From the NCBI GenBank assembly GCA_027067575.1, contig JAMOVQ010000098.1, positions 1 through 40,954 on the forward strand: DNA of 40,954 nucleotides. The letters run 5' to 3'. Below are positions 1 to 9,659 of this stretch, piece after piece (position 1 is the stretch's first letter; the number at the start of each line of letters is the position of its first letter). This stretch comes from Thermoanaerobaculia bacterium. Lineage in GTDB: Bacteria; Acidobacteriota; Thermoanaerobaculia; Thermoanaerobaculales; Sulfomarinibacteraceae. The notes under the pieces are model-generated. The model was not told where the DNA came from and searched no databases. It saw nothing but the letters and a program-made list of their open reading frames with translations. The position numbers and the translations under genes are program-made.

Positions 1-319
1 CCCGGGGCCGTTCCCGCAAGGGCGCGAGGAGGAACTGACCTGGCGGTCGTGACGACGAAGCGACCGCGGCGGGGGCGGTCCCGGGGTGCGAGACTCGCGG
101 CCCCGTTCATCCAAAGTCGATGACTCGCCCCCCCTCCAACGAAGCCCAGGCGGCCGGCAGCGACGCCGCAGGCGGCGCCAGCGCATCGCACGGGCGGCCC
201 GGGGGGAGCTTGCTCCCACCGGGGTGCTCGGGCGCGGCGCGCAGCCCGCGCGAAGCGCGGGGGCCGGCCGCCGGTTCCCGCCCCACCGGAGCGCTATACC
301 CCATGACCGGGGCGCAAAG

Positions 320-1255
320 ATGTGCAGTACAATGTGCGGGATGGAACGAAGGGCGCCCGTCGTGCTGCCCCCGATCCCGCCACGGGCGGACGATGCGGCA
401 ATGAACCGCTACCTCGATCTCCTCCGGGAGGTCTCCGGTGCGGAGTGGGTCGAGCTCGATCTCCTGCTCGAAGGAACCACCCGGCCGACACGGTACGGTC
501 GCGGCACACGTCGCGGCGCCATGCTCCGAATGTTGCTCGAAATGCCAGGTTCCTTCCGGGCCAACGTCAGACACGACGGGGAGGCGGTCCAACCCGGAAC
601 GGAGCGCCTCCTCCGATTCTGCCTCGACCGGATTCTCGCCACGTTCGCGCTGGAGATCCGCCTGGACCTCGTGACCGAAGCGCTGGACGCCACGTCGAGC
701 GCTGTTCTGCTGTTCGACGCGCACGACGAGATCGCGTACGCCAACCCGCGGGCGGAGGAGCTCCTCGCGCGCCAGACGATGGGCGAGCTTCGGATCGAGA
801 CCGGTCAGGGCCGCGAGGAGCCGCTCATCGGGTACCTGACGCGACTCCTGGACAGGGTCCGGAAGGACGGGTCGGAGAAGCTGACAGGCCGTCAGACACT
901 CTCCGACGGCACCCAGGTGGCGTGGGAACTGGCGCGCCTCGGACCGGTCACCGATCACGACGGCCACGCAGTGCTCTGCGTGGTCCGGACGGCCTGTCCG
1001 GCGGATCGCAAGCCGGCCCCCAGTGTCCTCGCTGCCTTCAACCTGACACGGCGGGAACGGGAGGTCGTGGAACATCTGCTGTGCGGCCTCTCCACCCGTG
1101 AGATTGCCGACCGGATGGGAATCAGCCACCACACGGTCCGGGACCACGTCAAGCACCTTCTCCGGAAGACGGCCACCCGATCCCGGAGGGAGTTACTGGA
1201 GCTCGTCTCCTCCGGAGAGAAACCCGTGAGCGTGCCGGCCCCCGGAGAGCCCTGA
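320..1255 (+). CDS. LuxR-family transcriptional regulator with PAS-like sensor region
   Basis: C-terminal LuxR HTH 'LTRREREVVEHLLCGLSTREIADRMGISHHTVRDHVKHLLRKT'; PAS-like 'SSAVLLFDAHDEIAYANPRAEELLAR'. The ORF opens at 86 but the N-terminal part is low-complexity Arg-rich; start more likely ATG 320 or 341. Confidence 0.85.
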   Translation: MCSTMCGMERRAPVVLPPIPPRADDAAMNRYLDLLREVSGAEWVELDLLLEGTTRPTRYGRGTRRGAMLRMLLEMPGSFRANVRHDGEAVQPGTERLLRFCLDRILATFALEIRLDLVTEALDATSSAVLLFDAHDEIAYANPRAEELLARQTMGELRIETGQGREEPLIGYLTRLLDRVRKDGSEKLTGRQTLSDGTQVAWELARLGPVTDHDGHAVLCVVRTACPADRKPAPSVLAAFNLTRREREVVEHLLCGLSTREIADRMGISHHTVRDHVKHLLRKTATRSRRELLELVSSGEKPVSVPAPGEP

Positions 1256-1380
1256 TAGCATCGGCGGCCCACCGGGACACCCCGGGAGAGCCGCCCGTCA
1301 CACCGGTCCCGGCCTCTCCCAGGAGAACCCCGGTGGACTGGTCTATACTCGAATCGGAACAGGCAGGGAGGATCCCGAAG

Positions 1381-2127
1381 ATGCGCAAGACCGTGTTCCT
1401 GCTCGCAGTCGTCATGATCGTCGGAGCCCTCGTGGCCGCCAGCGAGATCGGGTACGTCGTCATTCTGAAGAACGGCACCAAGATCCCGGCGCGGGAGGAG
1501 ATGGCGATCAAGGGTGATCAGGCGATCATCATCCTGAGGAACGGAACGATGACGGCTATTCCCCTTTCGCAGGTCGATCTCGTCGCCACGGAACGGTACA
1601 ACCAGCTTGGCTTCGGCAGTGCAATCCTCCTGGAGGGCGTCGGGGAGACGACACCGGTCCCGACGGCCACGCCGACCCCTCTCCTGGGCACGACGGGAAG
1701 TCTCAAGAGGATGCGGCCGGTACTCGGAACACAGGCGACCCCGACCCAGACCCCGACGCCGGCCATCATGCTCAGGACCGTACCGTACACCGATGAACGG
1801 GTCACCAAAGCGTTCTCGAACCTCCTCGACAAGAAGCACCTCTACCTCTACAAGACCAGCGCCGGCACGAAGCCCGGCTACTTCTTCATCCAGGCCGTCA
1901 CCGACTCCCAGCGCGAGGTGTTCCACGCCTTAAAAACCGTCGCCGAGTCGTACGCCTTGATCCACGAGCTCAAGCCGGAGCTCGCACCGAAGGCCGTGGA
2001 GCTCCAGCTCGTCACCTCGGTCAACAAGTCGGCGGGAACGTTCCGCATGACCCCGGAACAGGCCGAGGCGCTGGCATCGGGGAAGATCTCACCCGAGCAG
2101 TACTACCTCAAGCACGTCATCTTCTGA
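1381..2127 (+). CDS. Secreted hypothetical protein with Thr/Pro-rich linkers
   Basis: Start MRKTVFLLAVVMIVGALVAAS (signal peptide); linkers 'TPVPTATPTP' and 'TPTQTPTP'. Confidence 0.7.
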   Translation: MRKTVFLLAVVMIVGALVAASEIGYVVILKNGTKIPAREEMAIKGDQAIIILRNGTMTAIPLSQVDLVATERYNQLGFGSAILLEGVGETTPVPTATPTPLLGTTGSLKRMRPVLGTQATPTQTPTPAIMLRTVPYTDERVTKAFSNLLDKKHLYLYKTSAGTKPGYFFIQAVTDSQREVFHALKTVAESYALIHELKPELAPKAVELQLVTSVNKSAGTFRMTPEQAEALASGKISPEQYYLKHVIF

Positions 2128-3307
2128 CCCCCGCCGCCGACAATGTCGCTCGGGGAAGCCGGGTCGAGAACGGGATCCAGGCGAGGAAGAGAGCGACCCC
2201 TGCGAGGCCCGAGAGAGCGAAGCTCCCGCGGCCGCCGAGCGCCGCGTACACCGGTCCGGCAAGAGCCGCTCCCGCCACGACGCCGAGGCCGAACGTCATC
2301 CCCGAGTAGAGCGCCTGGGCGCGTCGGACCGCCGAGGGGTGGGCCGTCCGCTGAACGAGCTGGATCCCGGCGAGGTGTGCGAGGGCGAAGCTCGCTGCGT
2401 GCCCGAGCTGCGCGGCCGCGAGGACGGGCAGGGCGGGGGGCAGCGAGAGCACCGCCCACCGGAGCGCCCCGAGCAGGATCGCCGCGCCGAGGAGGCGCCG
2501 AAGCCCCCACCGGCGTTCCAGCGAGCCTCCGACGAAGAAGGCCGCCAGTTCCGCCAGGACGCCGAGCGACCAGAGGGCACCGACCCAGCCCGGGCCGAGG
2601 CCGGCGGATTCCAGGTGGATCGAGAAGAACGCGTAATACGGACCGTGGAGCACCTGGTGCAGCGTCAGAAGGATCAGCAGCCCCCAGACGCCGGCCGTCA
2701 GGCGTCCGGACTCCGGTGCGGGGTGGGCGGGCGCGCCGTGGTGTTCGAACGGGAGCACGGCGGCCACGAGAACCGTCATCCAACCCGCCAGGAGCCACGG
2801 GAAGACACGGATCCCAAGCCGGTCCACGAGGACCGAGGCCACGGCAGCGGCGGCGACGAACCCCGCAGACCCCCACAGGCGGAGCCGGCCGTAGGAGAAC
2901 GGGGGAATCCGCTCCATGATGGCCGCCTCGACCAGCGGGAGCACAACGCCGTACCCCGCTCCCGCCAGCAGGAACGCCGCACCGAGCGCCCAGGGCGACC
3001 GGACCAGGAGCACGGCGAGGGTGGCCGCGATACTCAGGACGAGGTGGGCCGTCAGGGTGCCCGGGACCAGCCCCTTCCGGTCGACCCGGGCCGCGACGAA
3101 CGGCGCCCAGAACAGTTTCGCCAGCGAGACGGCGGCGGTGATCAGCCCGATTCCCACGGCCGCGACGCCACGGGACGCCAGGAACGGGCCGAGGAACGGC
3201 AGCAGGACCCCCAGCACGGCGAAGTACGCCCCGTAGAAGCGCGCTCCGGGCTTTGACGGGTCCCACGCCTTCCTGTAGCCTTCGCCCGTGGACGACGTCG
3301 CCATCAT
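2117..3307 (-). CDS. MFS transporter (LacY/3-phenylpropionate-permease-like)
   Basis: Multiple hydrophobic TM segments; N-terminus 'GARFYGAYFAVLGVLLPFLGPFLASRGVAAVGIGLITAAVSLAKLFWAPFVAARVDR'. Start 3307 or 3304 chosen inside an ORF opening at 3349. Confidence 0.8.
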   Translation of the reverse strand: MMATSSTGEGYRKAWDPSKPGARFYGAYFAVLGVLLPFLGPFLASRGVAAVGIGLITAAVSLAKLFWAPFVAARVDRKGLVPGTLTAHLVLSIAATLAVLLVRSPWALGAAFLLAGAGYGVVLPLVEAAIMERIPPFSYGRLRLWGSAGFVAAAAVASVLVDRLGIRVFPWLLAGWMTVLVAAVLPFEHHGAPAHPAPESGRLTAGVWGLLILLTLHQVLHGPYYAFFSIHLESAGLGPGWVGALWSLGVLAELAAFFVGGSLERRWGLRRLLGAAILLGALRWAVLSLPPALPVLAAAQLGHAASFALAHLAGIQLVQRTAHPSAVRRAQALYSGMTFGLGVVAGAALAGPVYAALGGRGSFALSGLAGVALFLAWIPFSTRLPRATLSAAGVRR

Positions 3308-4598
3308 CGGGGCGGGACTGACGGGCCTGACGGCAGGGTTCCGGCTCACCGGCGCAGGATACCGGGTCGTGGTGTACGAACGCCACCCGGAGCCCGGGGG
3401 ACTCGTCCGGACGTTCGACGCGGGCGGCGAGCCGCTCGAGCAGTACTACCACCACCTGTTCACCACGGACGAGTCCTACGTCGCCCTGGCCCGTGAGCTC
3501 GGCCTGGCGGACAGCATCGAGTGGCTCCCGTCCCGCATGGGGATCTGGAGCGGCGGGCGCCTGTGGGACTTCGGAACGCCACTCTCGCTGCTGCGGTTCC
3601 AGCCGCTGCCGTGGTCCGGGAAGCTCCGGTTCGCCCTCTCCACTCTCGCACTCCAGCGAGCGCAGGATCCCGCTCCGTTCGAGGACGTGACCGCCCGCGA
3701 GTGGCTGCTCGAGCATCAAGGCGAGGCCGCGTGGCGGACGATCTGGGCCCCGCTGCTCCAGCAGAAGTTCGGGGAGAAGGCCGGCGAGATCGCCATGGTC
3801 TGGCTGTGGCGGAAGATCTCCCTCCGCGGCCGTTCCCGGAACCGTTCCGGGATGGGCGAGCGGCTCGGGTACATGCACGGTTCGTTCGAGCGCCTCGTCC
3901 GGCGCCTCTCCGCAGGGATCGCCTCCGGAGGGGGCGAGGTCCTCGTGGACACTCCCGTGCTGCGGATCGAGAAGGAGTCCGACGGGCCGTTCACCGTGGA
4001 GACGAAAGGGGGGGCGCGCCCCTTTCGCTCGGTGCTCGTGACCGTGCCGCTCGAGGAGCACCTCCGGATCGCCGGCCACCTCCTGCCCGAGGCCGAACAC
4101 CGGGCGGCGGCGGCCTGCGTCTCCACCGCGGCCCTGTGCACCGTCCTCGAGCTCGACCGGCCTTTCATGCCGTACTACTGGCTCAACATTGCCGACCCCG
4201 GTTTCCCGTTCGGCGGCCTGATCGAGCACACCAACTACATCGAGCCCCGGCGGTACGGCGGGCGGCGCATCCTCTACGTCTCGAACTACCTCTTCCGGGA
4301 CGATCCGCTGTACGGTGCCTCCCCGGAAGAGGTGCTCGACCGGTACCTCCCCTCGCTCCGAAGGATCAACCCCGCCTTCGACCCTTCCTGGATCCTCGGC
4401 GTCCACCACTTCCGCGCGCCCTCGGCCCAGCCCGTCGTCGTACCGGGGTACCGCCACACCATCCCCCCGCTCCGCTCCGCCGTCCCGAACCTCTACCTGG
4501 CATGCATGGCCCAGATCTACCCGGAGGACCGGGGTCAGAACTACGCCGTGGTCTCGGGCGAGAACGCCGCCGCTGCCATCGCCGCCGATCTCGGCTGA
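3288..4598 (+). CDS. NAD(P)/FAD-dependent oxidoreductase (amine oxidase/protoporphyrinogen oxidase-like)
   Basis: Rossmann dinucleotide motif 'VAIIGAGLTGLTAGFRLTGAGYRVVVYERHPEPGGLVRTF'; GTG start at 3288. Confidence 0.88.
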   Translation: MDDVAIIGAGLTGLTAGFRLTGAGYRVVVYERHPEPGGLVRTFDAGGEPLEQYYHHLFTTDESYVALARELGLADSIEWLPSRMGIWSGGRLWDFGTPLSLLRFQPLPWSGKLRFALSTLALQRAQDPAPFEDVTAREWLLEHQGEAAWRTIWAPLLQQKFGEKAGEIAMVWLWRKISLRGRSRNRSGMGERLGYMHGSFERLVRRLSAGIASGGGEVLVDTPVLRIEKESDGPFTVETKGGARPFRSVLVTVPLEEHLRIAGHLLPEAEHRAAAACVSTAALCTVLELDRPFMPYYWLNIADPGFPFGGLIEHTNYIEPRRYGGRRILYVSNYLFRDDPLYGASPEEVLDRYLPSLRRINPAFDPSWILGVHHFRAPSAQPVVVPGYRHTIPPLRSAVPNLYLACMAQIYPEDRGQNYAVVSGENAAAAIAADLG

Positions 4599-4643
4599 GC
4601 CCCCATCCCGGCCGGAGCACGGCGCAAGCAGCGAACCCGGCCA

Positions 4644-4672
4644 TTGACAAGCACCGCTGCCGGCCGTAGATT
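4644..4672 (+). promoter_or_regulatory. Candidate sigma70-type promoter (TTGACA-N17-TAGATT)
   Basis: TTGACA at 4644-4649, 17-nt spacer, TAGATT at 4667-4672, 25 nt before ATG 4698. Confidence 0.6.
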
Positions 4673-4697
4673 GAGGCCATCGCTCCTGGAGGTCGAA

Positions 4698-7600
4698 ATG
4701 GGAAGAGCTGCAGCATGCGGTGCCGTTCTCGTCCTGTCCTGGTTTATCGTGGGCGCTCCCTCGGCGTCCTGCGCCACCCCCTCGACGGGGCGGGTTCTCG
4801 ACCCGGGCGCCCCGTGGCCCCGCTACGAGGTCCAGCGGCTCCCACTCCCGGCTGGCGTTCGGGGCGTGCCCCTCGAGCTGCTCGAGAAGGGCGACCTCGA
4901 CGGCGACGGCCGGCCGGACCTCCTGGCCGTCTGGTGTGGCGGCGGGCGTTCGACCGTGGCCGTCTACGGTTCGAGCGCCCCTGGCTGGGAACACCGCGAT
5001 TCCGACCCGTTCTCCCCGCCACGGGTGATCCTCGCCGTGGACGGGGAGATCGCCTTCGCCGCCGTGTGCGACATCAATCGCGACGGCTCCCCGGACGTGG
5101 TCCTGGCCGACCGGGACCACGCCGAACTCCTCTGGTTCACCCCGGGAAGCTCCCGGACACCCCCGTTGAGTTCCGTTCCCCTCCCGGGAACGGTGACGGC
5201 CCTCGCCGCTCTGGACTGGGGGCGGCGGGACCTCGTGTCCGAGCCCGTGGCCGGTGTCGCGACACCCTCGGGCCCTGCCCTCGTGCTGTTCGCAAGAACG
5301 CCCCCCGAAGATGCGGTCCTGCCGGTCCACACACTGGCCCTTCCGGCGGCGGCCCGCGCCCTCGCCTGCGGCGATCTCGACGGCGACGGGTGGTGGAACG
5401 TCGCGGTGGCGGACGGCAACGGCCTCTCGGTCGTCCGGCGGGCAGGGGAGCTCGATGACCAGGTCCGGCTCGAGACCGTCACGGGGACCGGGGACGGCGT
5501 GTGGTGGGTGGCCGTCTTGCGCTTCCCCGGGCTCGGGCGTGACGAGACCGCGGTCCTTCCATCCGGCGCTGGGATTGCTCTCCTGGACATCGGGGCTGGA
5601 ATCCGCCGCGAACCGGCGGGCGGCACGTCGTGGGACGCGGCTCCGGCCTCGTTCGTCACCGTGGCCTGGGAAGGTGCCGGCCGCGGCCCCGCGCTCGTGG
5701 TCCCCCGGCCGGACGGACTCGAGCTGACGGGAGCCATGGCAATCGACGAGCGTTCGTGGCGCGGTACCGCCACGGCGAGTCTCGTCCTCGGTGCCGAGCC
5801 CGTCTCGGTCCTCCCCGCCCGATGGAACGGTGACGGGCCCGAGGACCTCGCCGTGGCGCTCCGCGGCAGCTCCAGCCCCCTCCTGCTGCTGACCCAGCCG
5901 AGAGCGACCTACACCATCACGACCAGCGCCGACCACGACGACGGCACATGCTCGGCCGCCGACTGCACACTGCGGGAGGCGATCAACGCCGCCAACGCCA
6001 GTGCCGGGCCCGACCTGATCGATACCAGTGGGCCGTCCGTCTTCTCGATCGGCTCGACACTGCCGACCGTCGACGACACGACGACGTTCGACCTCAACGG
6101 CCAGGGGTACTGGTACATCGACGGCTCCTCGGCAACCGGCGGAACCTCCGGTCTCTGGATCCGTGGCGACAGCTGCGCCGTCCACAAGCCCGTGCTCCGG
6201 CGCCACGCGACGGATTCCAGCGGCAACAAGGGAGTGGGGCTCCTGCTCCTGGGGACGAGCAACACGGTCGTGGACGGGCTCATCGCCGAGAACAATGGGG
6301 CCTACGGCGTCCAGCTCTTCAACGCGGACCACTGCACCGTCAGTGGAAGCTCCTCGAGGAACGGGAGCCACGGTTTCTATGTCTACCGGTCGACGGGCGA
6401 CCCCTCGTCCGGGAACCACCTCGATCCAGTGGCCGCCTCCGGGAACTCCGGCCATGGGATCCTGATCCAGAACGCCCAGGACAACGAGATCGGCGGGCTC
6501 TCGTCCTCTTCCGGAGCCGTCCTCGACGGCAACGGCGGTGACGGGATCCGTGTGGAGGGGGCAACGGCGACGGGCAACTTCCTCACCAACGTCCGCGCCA
6601 CCGACGATTCCTCCAGGCCCAACACCAACGGCGTGACCCTCGAGGCCTCGGGCAACGTCTCGATCACCGGCGGCGCTTTCTCGGGGAACCGGGGTTTCGG
6701 GATCGACATCCAGAACACGGCCGCGGGGGTCGGGATCCGGGACTCCAGGATCGGATACCTCATGGACGGGACGGCGGCCGGCAACGCCACCGACGGCATC
6801 CGGATCCACCAGTCCAGCAACGTCACCATCTCCCGATGCGTGATCTCGAACAACGGCTGGAACGGGATCGAGATCGTCGCGAATACGGGCCAGCCCGCGA
6901 CGGGCAACGTGATCAAGGGCTCGCTCATCGGGTCGGATCCCGGGGGCACCTCCGCGGCGGGCAACGGATTCTACGGGATCAACATCGACTGGGGGTCCGG
7001 CAACACGGTCGGCCTTTCCGGCACCCTCTCCAGGAACCTGATCGTCGCCAACGGATCCGGCGGGATCCGCATCTACGGCCAGCCCGCGACGGGCAACGTG
7101 GTCCAGAACACGACCATCGGTGTCACAGCCGGGGGTCTGCCGATCCCGAACTCGGGCCACGGGATCCTCGTGGAAGACGCTCCGGACAACGTGATCGGCC
7201 CGGACAACGTCATCGCCTACAACACCGGAACGAAAGGCGAAGGGATCGTGATCCGGGGGAACACGGCGACCGGCGTCAACTGTTCCGGCAACAGCATCCA
7301 CGACAACGCCGGGCTCGGCATCGACCTGGGGGCGGACGGCGTCACCTACCCCGACGACGGCGACACGGACGAGGGGCCGAACCACCTGCTGAACCAGCCG
7401 GAGATCGTCGTGGCGGAGACGTGCGGCGGACACACCTGGATCCTGGGACAGCTCCGCTGCGCCGCCTCTTCCCTTCCCCTGACGATCACTCTCTTCAGGA
7501 ATCAGGCGTGCGATGCGAGCAGCATGGGTGAGGGCGAGACGGCCATTGGAGACCCGGTGACCATCACGGCTCCGTCCGGCGGAACGGTCCATTTCCGGCA

Positions 7601-7874
7601 GGAGATCCCGTGGTTCGGGGCGGGAACGTTTGCGACGGGAATGACGAAGGACCCGTTCGGCTCGACCAGCGAGTTCTCGAACTGCCGGGCCGTCACCGAC
7701 GGCCGTCCCGGAGACGCCAGCGCCGACTGTCTCCTCATGGCCGACGACCTCGCCGAGATCGTTCGGGCCGCCACCGATCCAGGCTACGCACCTCCTGGAG
7801 ATCCCGACTCCAACGGAAGCGGTGCCGCCGATCCGTTGGATCTCGTCGCGGACCTCATCAAGATCTACTGGTGA
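4698..7874 (+). CDS. Secreted FG-GAP/CSLREXLD/right-handed parallel beta-helix protein with dockerin-like C-terminus
   Basis: Signal peptide MGRAAACGAVLVLSWFIVGAPSASC; FG-GAP-like 'GDLDGDGRPDLLAVW'; CSLREXLD-like 'CSAADCTLREAINAANAS'; many 'GNVI.G..IG' beta-helix rungs; C-terminal 'GDPDSNGSGAADPLDLVADLIKIYW'. Confidence 0.85.
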   Translation: MGRAAACGAVLVLSWFIVGAPSASCATPSTGRVLDPGAPWPRYEVQRLPLPAGVRGVPLELLEKGDLDGDGRPDLLAVWCGGGRSTVAVYGSSAPGWEHRDSDPFSPPRVILAVDGEIAFAAVCDINRDGSPDVVLADRDHAELLWFTPGSSRTPPLSSVPLPGTVTALAALDWGRRDLVSEPVAGVATPSGPALVLFARTPPEDAVLPVHTLALPAAARALACGDLDGDGWWNVAVADGNGLSVVRRAGELDDQVRLETVTGTGDGVWWVAVLRFPGLGRDETAVLPSGAGIALLDIGAGIRREPAGGTSWDAAPASFVTVAWEGAGRGPALVVPRPDGLELTGAMAIDERSWRGTATASLVLGAEPVSVLPARWNGDGPEDLAVALRGSSSPLLLLTQPRATYTITTSADHDDGTCSAADCTLREAINAANASAGPDLIDTSGPSVFSIGSTLPTVDDTTTFDLNGQGYWYIDGSSATGGTSGLWIRGDSCAVHKPVLRRHATDSSGNKGVGLLLLGTSNTVVDGLIAENNGAYGVQLFNADHCTVSGSSSRNGSHGFYVYRSTGDPSSGNHLDPVAASGNSGHGILIQNAQDNEIGGLSSSSGAVLDGNGGDGIRVEGATATGNFLTNVRATDDSSRPNTNGVTLEASGNVSITGGAFSGNRGFGIDIQNTAAGVGIRDSRIGYLMDGTAAGNATDGIRIHQSSNVTISRCVISNNGWNGIEIVANTGQPATGNVIKGSLIGSDPGGTSAAGNGFYGINIDWGSGNTVGLSGTLSRNLIVANGSGGIRIYGQPATGNVVQNTTIGVTAGGLPIPNSGHGILVEDAPDNVIGPDNVIAYNTGTKGEGIVIRGNTATGVNCSGNSIHDNAGLGIDLGADGVTYPDDGDTDEGPNHLLNQPEIVVAETCGGHTWILGQLRCAASSLPLTITLFRNQACDASSMGEGETAIGDPVTITAPSGGTVHFRQEIPWFGAGTFATGMTKDPFGSTSEFSNCRAVTDGRPGDASADCLLMADDLAEIVRAATDPGYAPPGDPDSNGSGAADPLDLVADLIKIYW

Positions 7875-7898
7875 ACGCCGCCTGCTGGAGATGGCAAA

Positions 7899-7920
7899 GG
7901 GCGGGGCCGAGGCCCCGCCC
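7899..7920. terminator. Hairpin between convergent genes, candidate terminator
   Basis: GGGCGGGGCC-GA-GGCCCCGCCC perfect 10-bp stem between the ends at 7874 (+) and 7942 (-). Confidence 0.6.
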
Positions 7921-7941
7921 GCTTCCCACGTGGAGCGGTGA

Positions 7942-9459
7942 TCAGAACCAGCCACCCCACCCGTCGCCGCCGGATCCGCCGTCGTGGTCGCCGGAGCCAC
8001 CGTCGCCGTCATCGGAACCACCGGATCCGTCCGAACCACCGCCGTCGTCACCACCGGAGCCACTGCCGGCCAGTTCGACCTCGGCCGCGATCAGACTGTC
8101 GCCGTCCCAGCTCCCCGTCACGCGAACCGTCTGTCCGATCATGATCCCAGCACCGTCGGCGAACCCCTCGAAGACCGTCTCGGCCGTGACCACGACCTCG
8201 ATCGACGCCGTGTCGTTCTGGATCACGAACCCGTCGAACGTCCAGCCGACGACGATCCCCATCACCGTGGCCGTCTGGCTCCCGGAACCGTCATGGTCGC
8301 CGTTGCCACCACCGTGGTCGCCGGACCCGTCGCCGGAGCCTCCATCGTGGCCGCCGCCGATCACGGCCACAGTCTCCGCCAGGACCTGGTTCCCCTCAAT
8401 GGTACCGGTGACCTCGACCATCGTCCCGATCACGAGCTCCCCGAGATCCGAGAAGTTCTCGAAGACGGTCTCCTCGTCGACCACGACCTCGACCACCATG
8501 ATCCCCGTCTGCAGGAGGAACCCCTGACCGAAGAACCCGGCGACGCGTCCGTGGATCTCCTCACCCATGGAACCGTTGCCGCCGCCGTCACCACCGTTTC
8601 CGTTGCCGCCGTCGTCACCGGAGCCGTTGCCACCGTTCGGGTCGCCCGTGAAGCTGCCCGAGAGCAGGACCTCACCCGACCCAGCGTTCTCCCACGCCAC
8701 CTGGCCGATGGCGTCGACCGGCTGCATGGAAGTAGGCAGCGGCGCGTCCTCGCTGTCCGAGAAGAGCTCGATCTCCGCGTAGCCCATGCTGTCCGCTGTC
8801 AGGATCGCGACACCGACGCCGTCCACCACGACCCGGTACTGCTCACCGGCCTCGAGCCCCATGGCCCGCGTCTCGAACGACTCCGTGCCGTCGGCGCTCC
8901 GCTCCACACCGGCCATCCCCTGGGCCATGCCGCCCGAGACGTCGATCAGCGGAATCGTCTCACGGTACGCCACCACCCCGGCATCGGGCTGGTGGGGTTC
9001 AAAGATCGTGAACCCTCCCTGCAGGACGACGGCGCCGCTTCCATCGACCACGGCAGCGTCGATCAGCTGATCGGTCGCAGGGATCGCTTCAGGGACCGGC
9101 CCAGCCGGAGCGTGCGGCCCGAGCACGAGCTCGGCGCTTCCAGAGAGATCCGTCTCGAACGCGATCAATACCTCGCCGTCGATCACGGCGGTGTACGCCG
9201 AGTCGGGGTCGAGTCCGAACACCAGAACCGACGCGTGGCGCACCACCATCCCATCCTCGGTCCGGTCACTGACCGCGATCCGGCCCCAGCCCTCGGCCGC
9301 TCCCGCGGGCTCGAGCAACGCCCGGGCCACGACCTCCGGCCCGCTGTACGCACCGTGATGAATGGTGCCCATGAAACCCTGGGCACCGGCGATCCCGCCG
9401 GACGCCACCACCGCGATGACCGCCACGATGATCTCGATTGTCCGTCTTGTCTTTCTCAT
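7942..9459 (-). CDS. Secreted DUF5666-like repeat protein with Gly/Asp-rich linkers
   Basis: Signal peptide; repeats of the type 'GRVAGFFGQGFLLQTGIMVVEVVVDEETVFENFSDLGELVIGTMVEVTGTIEGNQVLAETV'; Gly/Asp/Ser-rich linkers; C-terminus GDGWGGWF. Confidence 0.75.
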   Translation of the reverse strand: MRKTRRTIEIIVAVIAVVASGGIAGAQGFMGTIHHGAYSGPEVVARALLEPAGAAEGWGRIAVSDRTEDGMVVRHASVLVFGLDPDSAYTAVIDGEVLIAFETDLSGSAELVLGPHAPAGPVPEAIPATDQLIDAAVVDGSGAVVLQGGFTIFEPHQPDAGVVAYRETIPLIDVSGGMAQGMAGVERSADGTESFETRAMGLEAGEQYRVVVDGVGVAILTADSMGYAEIELFSDSEDAPLPTSMQPVDAIGQVAWENAGSGEVLLSGSFTGDPNGGNGSGDDGGNGNGGDGGGNGSMGEEIHGRVAGFFGQGFLLQTGIMVVEVVVDEETVFENFSDLGELVIGTMVEVTGTIEGNQVLAETVAVIGGGHDGGSGDGSGDHGGGNGDHDGSGSQTATVMGIVVGWTFDGFVIQNDTASIEVVVTAETVFEGFADGAGIMIGQTVRVTGSWDGDSLIAAEVELAGSGSGGDDGGGSDGSGGSDDGDGGSGDHDGGSGGDGWGGWF

Positions 9460-9610
9460 CTCTCGTCTCCCTTCATTCTGTCGTCTATCGTCGTCTCCTC
9501 GTTCGCGTCACCTGTCAGTGGGACGGCGTGCAGGATCGAGACAGCACGGCCTGTGAGGCCCATCACAGAACGGCGAACGCCTCTCCTCCTGGCCCTTCAT
9601 TGAAGGAAAC

Positions 9611-9629
9611 GGCGGCCCCTCGGGCCGCC
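9611..9629 (-). terminator. Candidate terminator downstream of the subtilase gene
   Basis: GGCGGCCC-CTC-GGGCCGCC hairpin about 30 bp beyond the stop at 9660. Confidence 0.45.
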
Positions 9630-9659
9630 TGAAAAGGTTCGCGCGGAGACGGGATCGGA

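Noticed and set aside
245-261. CCCGCGC-GAA-GCGCGGG hairpin upstream of the LuxR gene
   Set aside because: Short GC hairpin in very GC-rich sequence; no T-tract or other context to support a function.
2103-8063. 1986-aa minus-strand ORF
   Set aside because: Antisense to recognisable MFS (partly), FAD oxidoreductase and beta-helix genes; low-complexity Arg/Gly/Asp/Pro translation with no domain; typical GC-rich shadow ORF.
8540-8660. Tandem DNA repeats / minisatellite in the Gly/Asp linkers
   Set aside because: Explained as low-complexity coding sequence (Gly/Asp/Asn codons) in DUF5666-like proteins rather than an independent repeat element.
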